Assembly: GCA_023392755.1 (NCBI GenBank)
Contig: JAEWNM010000367.1
Location: 1 to 7,887 of the forward strand
DNA length: 7,887 bases
Direction of reading: 5' to 3'
From: Bacillota bacterium
GTDB lineage: Bacteria > Bacillota > Clostridia > Christensenellales > Aristaeellaceae
The position numbers and the translations under genes were made by a program. Below are positions 1 through 7,112 of the stretch, in pieces; within the stretch, counting starts at the first letter, position 1; each line of letters starts with the position of its first letter. The notes beneath the pieces are model-generated. The model did no database searches and was not told where the DNA came from. It saw only the letters and a list, made by a program, of their open reading frames with translations.

Positions 1-2
1 CC

Positions 3-1964
3 CTGGGGTTGTCGCTTTTGAGCTTTCTAATAAGCCGCATCGTGTCCCGCAGCCTGGTTTTTCCCCTGCGGCGGTTAAACGCCGCCTTCCGCCAGGTTGG
101 CTTCAACCAGTTCACCCCCCTTGCGCCGGGGGGCACCTCGGAAATGGTGGAGCTGGCCCAGGGCTACAATACCATGATCGGCCTGCTGGAAAGGAATATT
201 ACACGTCTGAGCGACTCCAACCGGCAGCTGGCCACCACCATCGCGGAGCTGGAGGTGGAGCGGGACAGATTGCAGTTTATAAAGGATATGCCCAGCGACG
301 TAGGCGTCCGCCGGGCCAAAGTGGATTTCAACCTGCTGTCCGGCGAATTTCTGGCCGACGACGCCTTTTATGCCATGCTGCACCTGAACCGCTCGCTGAC
401 AAAGCTTTCCCTGGACGAGTTCTTGAACGCCATGGCCGAGCCGGAGGATGCCGCCGCGCTTCATGAAAGCATTGAGCAGCAGGCGGACCAGGTGCACCAG
501 CTTGTGCGCATACACACCCAGGAAGGCTTATTGTGGGTGCAGGTGCATGCGCGGGTGTACTACAACACCCAAAGCGAACCCACCAAGGTCTCAGCAACGC
601 TTTTGGATGTCACGGATGATTACAAGGCCCCCGGAGCGGACGCGCTTACAGACAGCACCACGGGGCTGACCACAAAAGCACCCTTCCTGCAGGCGCTATG
701 CGAATCCCTTTCCTCGGAGGAAAACCGGCGGGAAGGCGGCATGGTGGTATGCCTTACGCTGAAAAACCTGCCCAGGGAGGATGAACAGCGCATGGCCTAC
801 GTGCTGGCGCTGCGCATCAGCGCCGACAGGCTCCGCTCCTTCGTGGGGCCGGAGGGTACGGCAGCCCGGTTCTATGACGACCGTTTCCTGCTGCATTTGC
901 CCCACTGCGGCAAAGCCGCCTTGGCGGAAGCGCGCATGGCGGAGCTGAACCAAATCCTTTCCGCATCCATCCCCTGGCAAAAAACATCGCTGTCGCTTAA
1001 GATGCTGGCGGGCGTTTCCCTGTATCCGCAAAAGGAGGTCTCCGCCGAGCTGCTTATCAGCCAGGCGCAAACCGCCCTGTCCGCCGCGGCGGCGCTTGAA
1101 GGCGCAAGCTGGACGCTGTACGACGTCACAAGGCAGGCGGAGGACGCGGATACCGCCCGCGTGACGCTGGAAAGCGCGCTTCGCGGCCGCCGCATCGTGG
1201 AGGCGCTGTCCACCTTCCAGCCTGACGGCTCGCTGTCGCTGGAGTATCAGCCCATCATACAGCTGAATACGGGCAGCGTGACGGGCTTTGAATGCACCGT
1301 GCGCCTGAAGGTGGATGAGCTGGGCATGGTTTCCGCCGGGGAGCTGATCCCGCTGGCGGAAGCCAACGACCTGATGCTGCCGGTGGGACGCCATGTACTG
1401 AAGGAAGCCTGCCGCAGCATTCGCCACCTGCGCGAGCGCCAGGGCCAGGAGTTTTACGTTTCGGTCAACATAAGCGCTGTGCAGCTTGCGCAGGCGGATT
1501 TCGCCGACACCGTTTACCTTGCTTTGAAGGATGCCGGGCTTCCCGGTTCGGCGCTGCAGCTGGAAATTTCGGAGCGGATCATGAACGTGTTCATGGCCCA
1601 GGCGGACAAGCTGCATGTATTGCGCAGGATGGGCGTGCGCATCGCCCTGGACGATTACGGCGCCGGCACCGGCCAGCTTACCCACCTGTACAATATGCCC
1701 CTGGATGTTTTAAAGGTGGACAAAAGCTTTTTAACCGGCGCATCCGCCAGCCAGGGCAAGGAATTCATTTTGAAGACGCTGGTGGATTTGGCCCACAACC
1801 TGAATTTGCAGGTTTCAGCCGTGGGCGTGGAGCACTTCAAGCGCCTGAACACACTGGTCAAGCTGGGCTACGACATGGCCCAGGGCTACCATTTCTGCCC
1901 GCCTCTCAACCCCACCGCGCTGGAGGTGTTCCTGGATACGCGCTCGGCGGAGGGGAGCAGGTAA
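3..1964 (+). CDS. Membrane HAMP-PAS-GGDEF(degenerate)-EAL c-di-GMP signalling protein, 5' end outside window
   Basis: The frame is open to the left edge, so the true start and N-terminal sensor lie outside; the TTG at 9 is only the first possible start in the window and is used here for numbering. In order: the end of a membrane helix (residues about 1-18), HAMP (about 19-62, PLRRL through NTMIGLLE), a coiled coil (62-90), a PAS-like region (about 95-205), GGDEF (about 215-375) and EAL (about 395-645). The GGDEF signature is replaced by Y289-D-D-R-F293, so cyclase activity is very unlikely. In the EAL domain the motif reads E428-C-T. N487, E519, E522, D548, D549, K569 and Q625 match the conserved substrate and metal ligands, but the glutamate of the usual AEGVE motif is Val605. 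In studied EAL enzymes that glutamate is part of the catalytic site. It was probably a membrane-bound phosphodiesterase and is now a weak enzyme or a c-di-GMP receptor (inference). It ends before a hairpin and is unlinked to the next gene. Confidence 0.9.
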   Translation: MGLSLLSFLISRIVSRSLVFPLRRLNAAFRQVGFNQFTPLAPGGTSEMVELAQGYNTMIGLLERNITRLSDSNRQLATTIAELEVERDRLQFIKDMPSDVGVRRAKVDFNLLSGEFLADDAFYAMLHLNRSLTKLSLDEFLNAMAEPEDAAALHESIEQQADQVHQLVRIHTQEGLLWVQVHARVYYNTQSEPTKVSATLLDVTDDYKAPGADALTDSTTGLTTKAPFLQALCESLSSEENRREGGMVVCLTLKNLPREDEQRMAYVLALRISADRLRSFVGPEGTAARFYDDRFLLHLPHCGKAALAEARMAELNQILSASIPWQKTSLSLKMLAGVSLYPQKEVSAELLISQAQTALSAAAALEGASWTLYDVTRQAEDADTARVTLESALRGRRIVEALSTFQPDGSLSLEYQPIIQLNTGSVTGFECTVRLKVDELGMVSAGELIPLAEANDLMLPVGRHVLKEACRSIRHLRERQGQEFYVSVNISAVQLAQADFADTVYLALKDAGLPGSALQLEISERIMNVFMAQADKLHVLRRMGVRIALDDYGAGTGQLTHLYNMPLDVLKVDKSFLTGASASQGKEFILKTLVDLAHNLNLQVSAVGVEHFKRLNTLVKLGYDMAQGYHFCPPLNPTALEVFLDTRSAEGSR

Positions 1965-1989
1965 ACAAATAGGATGTATATGAAAGATT

Positions 1990-2027
1990 GCGGGAAGGGA
2001 GCTTTTTGAAAAAATCTCCCTTCCCGC
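1990..2027 (+). terminator. Long hairpin after the EAL gene, weak or atypical terminator
   Basis: Positions 1990-2001 (GCGGGAAGGGAG) are perfectly complementary to 2016-2027, giving a 12-bp G+C-rich stem. The 14-base loop contains a T-run facing an A-run that could pair further. It lies 25 bases after the EAL stop codon. No run of T follows the right arm on the + strand and none follows on the - strand, so a classical intrinsic terminator is not supported. It may act with Rho, protect the mRNA 3' end, or be a decayed terminator. Confidence 0.5.
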
Positions 2028-2105
2028 GCCCATTCCTGAAAACTTAATAACAGAACTGTTTCGTTACTGTTTTCCCAGCCGCGCCAAATAGTGAGGAGGA
2101 CCGCA

Positions 2106-3545
2106 ATGCCTAAAAAATGTTGCCTGCTCGTGATAATGATATGCCTGCTCACATCCAGCGCTTTCAATGCAGCTGCCGGGCAAAGCGCACGGGACACAAA
2201 CCTTCAGGGCGCCTTTGAAAGCGATAACCTGACGCTTCGGGAAATACAGCTCGTTCCCGATTTCGCCGGATACACACTGCGTGTATCCGCCGCCGTCTAT
2301 GCGCAGAAGGCAGAGATGGAGGGAACTGCACCAGCTTATCCGGCGGACGGAGAATGGATCGCCCTTGACCTGAACAGCCAGGATTTTCATGCCGCGCCCT
2401 ATTTCTTCTCCCCCGATGGGAGCAAGGCAATCCTGATGGACGAGGAACACGCCTATATCCTTTCGGGTAATGTCATCACCATGATCCTGCCCAATTACCT
2501 TCGCGGCGTGCGGGATGAATATGCGAGTTTTTCCCGCTTTCTCAAGATGAAGCCCACACAGTGGGCAGGCAGCGAAGGCTTAATCTGGTCTCCGGACGGA
2601 CGGTATGCGGTGTTGACCAACTATGCCACCACGCTGATAAGAGGCCAGTTTATCTATGGCTTGTATTTGATCGATACACAAACGGGAGAGCTGTTTTGCG
2701 CCGACACATACCCCAACAAACTGATGGATGGGGGAGCTTCGGTATTTCAAGCGTGTTTTGACGCCACAGGCAGGTATGTGTATTACATGCTTTGGGGCTC
2801 CCTTTACGAGGACAGCCGCATATCATTGATGCGCTATGACATGCAGACCGGCATGAAGCAAAGGCTGCTGGCCTGCCCGCACTTCGCGGCTTATCCGAAG
2901 CTGCAGCTCGATTCCGCAGGCCGGCTTTTCAACCTGCTGGATAACACGAAAGCGAATGAGCCACTGGGGCTTAATGTATACCAACAGGAGGACGGGAATT
3001 GGGTATCCACCGCCTATACCTTTTCGAAACCGATGGCGGCCATACGGCCCATGTACATGGAAATCGGAAGCGCGGATATGGGTGTAATGCTCCACAATCT
3101 AAGCTTTCAAGGCAAAAGCTCCATGGCGGTTGGACGTTTTTTTGCCGACGGCAGCTTAACAGGCTATGACGAACTCCTGCTGATCGAGGGGTTTGATGCG
3201 CCCAGGGCCTCCATCCTGCCCCTTCCGGCCTATGGGGACGGCAGTGAACTTGCGAAGAAAACAGAAAACGGAAAAGTTCTGCTGTGCCTGAACATACAAC
3301 TGTCTCCGGATGGCCGCTATGCGATGATACTTGCAACAGACAGGAAATCAAACCGTTTCTTGATGATGGATATGGCCACGCTGGAGCTTAAAAAAGTGGA
3401 GTCGCCCTCCGGTACTGCTTCTTTGAGCGCAGGAAGAGGCAATCCTATGAGCATGGCTTACCCTTGCGGCTATAGCTGGTTCGAAGGAAACAAGCTGATT
3501 ATACTTACCGAGGATGGATTAAAGCTATTTGAATTTGCCTTTTAG
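2106..3545 (+). CDS. Secreted beta-propeller (TolB/WD40-like repeat) protein
   Basis: The ATG at 2106 is chosen over the GTG at 2091 because GAGGAGGA (2093-2100) sits 5 bases before it and because translation from there starts directly with a signal peptide: K3-K4, a hydrophobic core 5-20, then an AAA-G cleavage-like site near residue 24. This gives 479 residues. The mature part carries spaced propeller motifs: SPDG at 102, SPDGRY at 162, a variant DATGRY at 219 and SPDGRY at 400. Each is followed by a hydrophobic strand and then a 'display' strand (for example YDMQTG or MDMATLEL), as in TolB/PD40-type blades. There is no lipobox, no sortase motif and no membrane anchor, so it is probably released or held non-covalently. 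Function is unknown; such propellers usually bind proteins or ligands. It has its own terminator and is separated from both neighbours. It precedes an ECF sigma operon that encodes another propeller protein. Confidence 0.85.
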   Translation: MPKKCCLLVIMICLLTSSAFNAAAGQSARDTNLQGAFESDNLTLREIQLVPDFAGYTLRVSAAVYAQKAEMEGTAPAYPADGEWIALDLNSQDFHAAPYFFSPDGSKAILMDEEHAYILSGNVITMILPNYLRGVRDEYASFSRFLKMKPTQWAGSEGLIWSPDGRYAVLTNYATTLIRGQFIYGLYLIDTQTGELFCADTYPNKLMDGGASVFQACFDATGRYVYYMLWGSLYEDSRISLMRYDMQTGMKQRLLACPHFAAYPKLQLDSAGRLFNLLDNTKANEPLGLNVYQQEDGNWVSTAYTFSKPMAAIRPMYMEIGSADMGVMLHNLSFQGKSSMAVGRFFADGSLTGYDELLLIEGFDAPRASILPLPAYGDGSELAKKTENGKVLLCLNIQLSPDGRYAMILATDRKSNRFLMMDMATLELKKVESPSGTASLSAGRGNPMSMAYPCGYSWFEGNKLIILTEDGLKLFEFAF

Positions 3546-3567
3546 AGGGGATTTCACAAATTTTCCT

Positions 3568-3602
3568 TGCCCGGATGCAATTTGCCTCCGGGCATTTTTG
3601 TC
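3568..3602 (+). terminator. Intrinsic terminator after the propeller gene
   Basis: A perfect 8-bp stem (TGCCCGGA at 3568-3575 with TCCGGGCA at 3587-3594), an 11-base loop and a following TTTTTGTCT tract form a standard Rho-independent terminator. It starts 23 bases after the stop codon of the propeller gene and separates it from the sigma-factor operon. Confidence 0.85.
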
Positions 3603-3606
3603 TAAT
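3601..3606 (+). promoter_or_regulatory. Candidate -10 element for the sigma-factor operon
   Basis: TCTAAT matches five of six bases of the vegetative -10 consensus and lies just after the terminator T-run, 42 bases before the sigma start codon. At 17-base spacing the -35 position would be CAATTT, inside the terminator loop, which is a poor match. Any promoter for this operon downstream of the terminator must fit into about 40 bases, so it must overlap the terminator or be of another class. This is a weak call. Confidence 0.25.
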
Positions 3607-3647
3607 AGGTGAAAGCAACGCTGCATTACGAAAGTATGGAGACACAC

Positions 3648-4130
3648 ATGACCAAAGACTGTTTCACGCAGGAGGTATTGTGCCTTACGGACACGATGTA
3701 CGGCGTGGCCCGGACATACCTGCGCTCCCGTGACGACTGTGCCGACGCGGTGCAGGAAAGCATATTGAAGGCATGGGTTCATTTGTCTGCCCTTCGCAGG
3801 GAGCGGTATTTTCGTACATGGGTGATACGCATCCTCATCAACGAATGCAAGAACATACTGAAAAAGCAAAAGCGCACGATATCCGCGGCAGCATCCCCTG
3901 AGGCGGCAAGCGCATCAGAAGCGGAAGGCATGCTGTATGAAACCATGATGGCGCTTAAGGAATGCTACCGTGTTCCCTTGGTGCTGTACCATTGCGAAGG
4001 ATATACCGTGGCGGAAATCGCCCATGCACTGCGCCTGCCCAAGGGAACGGTGGCAAGCCGCTTAAGCCGGGGCAGGGAAATTTTAAGGCGGGACTACATA
4101 AAGGGGGAGGCGTGTCTTCATGAGGGATGA
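3648..4130 (+). CDS. ECF-family RNA polymerase sigma factor (sigma-70 family)
   Basis: The ATG at 3648 is preferred because GGAGA (3638-3642) lies 5 bases upstream; the GTG at 3609 that opens the frame has no ribosome site. The product is 160 residues, the usual size of a two-domain ECF factor. Region 2 (about 5-75) contains DCADAVQESILKAW, the core-polymerase binding helix, and RTWVIRILINECKNILKK, the -10 recognition helix region. A linker rich in Ala, Ser and Glu (79-94) leads to region 4 (about 97-148), with the helix-turn-helix of EGYTVAEIAHAL and PKGTVASRLSRGREILRR that reads the -35 element. It overlaps the next gene by 11 bases, the usual arrangement of a sigma factor with its anti-sigma factor, so the pair is probably translated together. 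The style is clostridial/Bacillus SigV/SigM-like, but the exact ECF group and target promoters cannot be told from the sequence. Confidence 0.95.
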   Translation: MTKDCFTQEVLCLTDTMYGVARTYLRSRDDCADAVQESILKAWVHLSALRRERYFRTWVIRILINECKNILKKQKRTISAAASPEAASASEAEGMLYETMMALKECYRVPLVLYHCEGYTVAEIAHALRLPKGTVASRLSRGREILRRDYIKGEACLHEG

Positions 4131-4986
4131 GCCCTTGACCCACCTTCGGCTTTTCGGAAAAACACCCGGAGACTTTTCAGCGCAGGTGGAGCAAACATTG
4201 TTAAGGCTCCCGGAAATAAAACGGCGCCGGGCAAGCCTTCGGGGTGTGCCGGTGGCCGCGTGCCTGCTGCTTATGATAGCTGGGGCGGCATTGGCGGCCG
4301 TGGGGAGCGGTGGGCTTTCCTGGTTTTATAAAAATGTGTTCCACACCCCCACATTGCCCAATAATGTGGAACAGTCGATTCAAAGCGCAATCCCTCAAAA
4401 GGGCGAACATCCCTTGCTGAATCTTGGCGTTGCAAGCGCGGTGTGGCTGCCACGGGAATACGATTTGAACTATCCGGAGGAAATGACGCTGGAGGTTCTT
4501 GTACTGGCCGCGCTCAAGGATTCACAAAGCTATGAGCTGCACCCTTCCGACAAGCTGGACCGGGACGGTCTGCGGGAGGAGAGGCGTGAGGATTACCTGG
4601 AAACAAAAGAAGGCGTTGGCCCGGTGCAGGATATGATGGATGACCCCGGGAAGGAACTGCTTTTCTATTCCCTGCCGGATTACATGACGCTGACACCGGA
4701 AGGCGATCCCATGACACGGCTGAAGGTTTCCTTCTATTATCAGACATTTGACGAGTCAGGGAACGTAGCGAGCTTTTTCAGCTTTCATGTGGATGACGGA
4801 TTGTTGCAGAGACTTGCCGCGCTGGCGGATGCCCAAGGCACAGTCTCCATGGTATATACCGATTATTCCTGGCTATACAGCTCCCAAGGGACGGAAAAGG
4901 ACCATCCCCAGCAGGGAACTGTTATCTTTTCGCTAAGCCTGCCGGAAGGAAAAACAGTGTCATCCATAAATGAAAGGCGGGAATAA
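4120..4986 (+). CDS. Probable anti-sigma factor, single-pass membrane protein
   Basis: This 288-residue protein starts inside the sigma gene; AAGGGGGAGG (4101-4110) lies 9 bases before its ATG. Residues 1-41 form a cytoplasmic segment with a likely amphipathic helix (F19 to P31) and basic stop signals (RRR at 35-37, R41). Residues 42-61 are one hydrophobic membrane helix, and about 225 residues follow outside the cell. This topology (short inside part, one helix, large outside domain), together with the overlap, indicates the anti-sigma factor of the preceding ECF factor. The N-terminus has no HxxxCxxC zinc motif, so it is not a ZAS-type anti-sigma factor. I do not recognise the outer domain; it contains acidic stretches and strand-like segments (RLKVSFYYQTF, GTVIFSLSL). 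Sigma binding would lie in residues 1-41 (inference). The following gene begins 2 bases after its stop codon, so the two products are probably made together. Confidence 0.78.
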   Translation: MRDEPLTHLRLFGKTPGDFSAQVEQTLLRLPEIKRRRASLRGVPVAACLLLMIAGAALAAVGSGGLSWFYKNVFHTPTLPNNVEQSIQSAIPQKGEHPLLNLGVASAVWLPREYDLNYPEEMTLEVLVLAALKDSQSYELHPSDKLDRDGLREERREDYLETKEGVGPVQDMMDDPGKELLFYSLPDYMTLTPEGDPMTRLKVSFYYQTFDESGNVASFFSFHVDDGLLQRLAALADAQGTVSMVYTDYSWLYSSQGTEKDHPQQGTVIFSLSLPEGKTVSSINERRE

Positions 4987-4988
4987 AC

Positions 4989-7112
4989 ATGTATACGCGA
5001 TTCACGCAAATGGCAGGGCTTCGGCCCTCCGATACCTCCCTGGGTTTTTTGATGATCTGGACACGGCTCATTGCAGTGCTCTTGATATGCATATTTTCCA
5101 CGGCGGCAGGCAGCGTGGCCGAGGCGGAAAACAACCTGGCTTATAAGGCGGAGAACGGCGAAACAATAACCGGCCTTAACGGCGGCGAAAACGAAGTCCG
5201 CATACTCACCTCCCAACGGGTAACGGTGCTTTCCATCGGACCGGACGGCGCCGTATCCCGGCAGGAAACGGCTGGGAACCCCTATAACGTTTCGGTGCTG
5301 TGTGATACGCCATCAGGCCTGTTCGGCCTGACATCCCAGGGGGAGGGGTATTTGTATGACGGCGGTGCATGGGACAAAGCAGATTTCACATCCGACGCAC
5401 CTGCCCCGGCGGAGGACAATCTGACGGTGTTTTCAGCCGCCGCACTGGGAGAACGCGTATACGCAGCGGCCTACAGCACAGCCGCTGACAGCTGCCAATG
5501 CTTATGCTTTGACTTAAATGCCGGTACCCTGGCTGTTTTGCCAGGCATTTATCCAATGAACATCGCCGCCTATGGGCGGGACCAGCTGGTGTATACCGCG
5601 GCCAACGAGATTGGGAGCACCGGGCTGTACACCTATGAAAGCGGAACCGGCCTGTCCGCCTCTTTGTTGACAGGCAGCATGCCGGAGGACATATCGGCCA
5701 TGGCCTATGACACGCAAAGTGACACCATATACATGGCCACGAATCATGAAATTCTGGCCTCCACAGCCGGTAAACCTCCTGAAGAAATTCTGCCGCTGAA
5801 GTACATAAGCGGCATCGTACCCCTTGGCGGCGAAAAATTGGCGGTATGGAGCGGTGACAGCGTATATTTCTGCGGCATAAACAGCGCCCCCTCCGCCCGG
5901 TCCCTGACCGTAATGCAGGTGTCCTCCCGGTTCGACACCGCCTTTACCGCAACGACAGGCATCGCGCTCAGGTCTTTTGACGCGCCCGGCATGAGCATGA
6001 TGGAGCACCTGAGCTACGCCCTGGCCAGCCGGGACGGCACTGTGGATATCTATGGCTTTTTGACTAGGGAGGGGCTGGATACCGTCAAGAAAAAGGCCAT
6101 GTTTACCGATCTTGCCCAAAGCGCGGTGCTTGCCCAAAGCGCACGAAGCCTGTATCCCGTCCTCTATGAGTCCGTGCGCAAGGATGGTCAGCTGTCCGCC
6201 TGGCCCATGGACGTGCAGCCGGTGCTCCACGATGAGGAAAAGGGTATTCTTGCCCGATACGGCCTCCCCTCCCCCGAAACCTTTGACCAACTGATGGACT
6301 TGATCCCCAAGCTTACGGAAGACAACATATTGAATGAAAACGGATTACGGCCGTTTGACATCATCCCCTGCTCCAAGGAAGGGCTGCTGAAATATTTCAT
6401 CAGCCAATACATGTTTGCCCGGCAGAAGGACGGTGAACAGCTTACCTTTGATACGGCTCTGTTCCGGCAAATGGCCGGACGCATCCTCAGCGAAGCACCG
6501 GATACGGACCCGGCGGTATCCGAAACTGGGGAAGAATCGCCTCTTTTCGTATTGGCCATGGTGAATGACCGCATCAGTGAGGATATGCGGCCCCCCTTCC
6601 GGCTGGATGAAAATGACCAGGCCATTGAAACCTTAGTGTATGTGGCGGTTGTCAATCCGTTATCTCCGCGCAGGGAAGAAGCGATCCGCTACCTGGAGTT
6701 CATTTCAGGGCAGCGGGACGAAAAAAGCTATTTGTATTACGCCGATATGTTGGACCCCTGGCCCTCCCGCCGGACACAGGATGAGCTGTACCGCCTTCGT
6801 CAGGCGCTTATACGGGAGGAGTCCCGCTTGGTACCGGCGGAGGAGGAAAAGGCCCGTCGGGATACAATTGCCCAATTGCAGGCAAATATCGGCGCGCTTG
6901 ATGCGCAAAAATACGATGTAACCCCGGCGGCCATTGAGCATTACCACCATTTGGCCGACAGGTTTGTCATCAGCCAGGACAGCCTGCTTGCAAACAACGA
7001 AGGCATAAATACCCTTATCAGCCAGCTGCTGGCCGGCCGGTATGATCTGGCGGGCTTCATTGAGGCAATGGATGCCAAGGTCCGCCAAATTTATGCGGAA
7101 AATGGCTTATAA
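4989..7112 (+). CDS. Exported beta-propeller / ABC-type solute-binding protein fusion
   Basis: This 707-residue protein is encoded 2 bases after the anti-sigma gene; AAAGGCGGG (4974-4982) serves as ribosome site for the ATG at 4989. A hydrophobic segment (about 19-40) ends in AAGSVAEAE, a signal peptide or anchor. Starting at Met22 would give a more ordinary signal peptide but lacks a ribosome site. There is no lipobox. Residues about 50-300 show propeller-like repeats of short strands (GDSVYFCG, DTIYMATN, GLYTYESG). From about 305 the pattern is that of family-1 extracellular solute-binding proteins: LTVMQVSSRFDTAFTATTGI (first strand and helix), VDIYGF at 352, a DGQLSAWPMD segment near 404, VYVAVVNPLSPRREEAIRYLEFI (the usual 'close' segment) and the typical tail LLAGRYDLAGFIEAMDAKV ending in ENGL. 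No permease or ATPase is adjacent. A sensory role feeding the sigma/anti-sigma pair is inferred; a role in transport is not excluded. Confidence 0.82.
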   Translation: MYTRFTQMAGLRPSDTSLGFLMIWTRLIAVLLICIFSTAAGSVAEAENNLAYKAENGETITGLNGGENEVRILTSQRVTVLSIGPDGAVSRQETAGNPYNVSVLCDTPSGLFGLTSQGEGYLYDGGAWDKADFTSDAPAPAEDNLTVFSAAALGERVYAAAYSTAADSCQCLCFDLNAGTLAVLPGIYPMNIAAYGRDQLVYTAANEIGSTGLYTYESGTGLSASLLTGSMPEDISAMAYDTQSDTIYMATNHEILASTAGKPPEEILPLKYISGIVPLGGEKLAVWSGDSVYFCGINSAPSARSLTVMQVSSRFDTAFTATTGIALRSFDAPGMSMMEHLSYALASRDGTVDIYGFLTREGLDTVKKKAMFTDLAQSAVLAQSARSLYPVLYESVRKDGQLSAWPMDVQPVLHDEEKGILARYGLPSPETFDQLMDLIPKLTEDNILNENGLRPFDIIPCSKEGLLKYFISQYMFARQKDGEQLTFDTALFRQMAGRILSEAPDTDPAVSETGEESPLFVLAMVNDRISEDMRPPFRLDENDQAIETLVYVAVVNPLSPRREEAIRYLEFISGQRDEKSYLYYADMLDPWPSRRTQDELYRLRQALIREESRLVPAEEEKARRDTIAQLQANIGALDAQKYDVTPAAIEHYHHLADRFVISQDSLLANNEGINTLISQLLAGRYDLAGFIEAMDAKVRQIYAENGL
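6111..6146 (+). repeat. Short in-frame tandem repeat inside the solute-binding region
   Basis: Two 18-base units (6111-6128 and 6129-6146) share their first 14 bases exactly (CTTGCCCAAAGCGC). They encode LAQSAV followed by LAQSAR in the helix after the VDIYGF strand. This looks like a small in-frame duplication that adds six residues. Confidence 0.7.

Noticed and set aside
696..1685. Long minus-strand open frame of 329 residues opposite the EAL gene
   Set aside because: It is the antisense shadow of a G+C-rich coding region. The translation has no recognisable domain, while the + strand frame has HAMP, GGDEF and EAL motifs across the same bases.
2037..2066. ECF-type promoter before the propeller gene (TGAAAAC, then CGTTA)
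   Set aside because: It resembles the SigW-type TGAAAC/CGTA pattern, but the spacing from AAC to CGT is 18 instead of about 16 and neither box is exact. No matching motif is found before the sigma operon, so it cannot be claimed as a site for this sigma factor.
5068..5091. Lipoprotein signal (LLIC) in the fusion protein
   Set aside because: The residue before the cysteine is Ile, not Gly, Ala or Ser, and the cysteine sits in the middle of the hydrophobic core, so it does not fit a lipobox.
5514..6290. Minus-strand open frame of 258 residues opposite the fusion gene
   Set aside because: It is an antisense shadow, rich in Gly, His and Gln with no motif. The + strand solute-binding motifs cover the same region.
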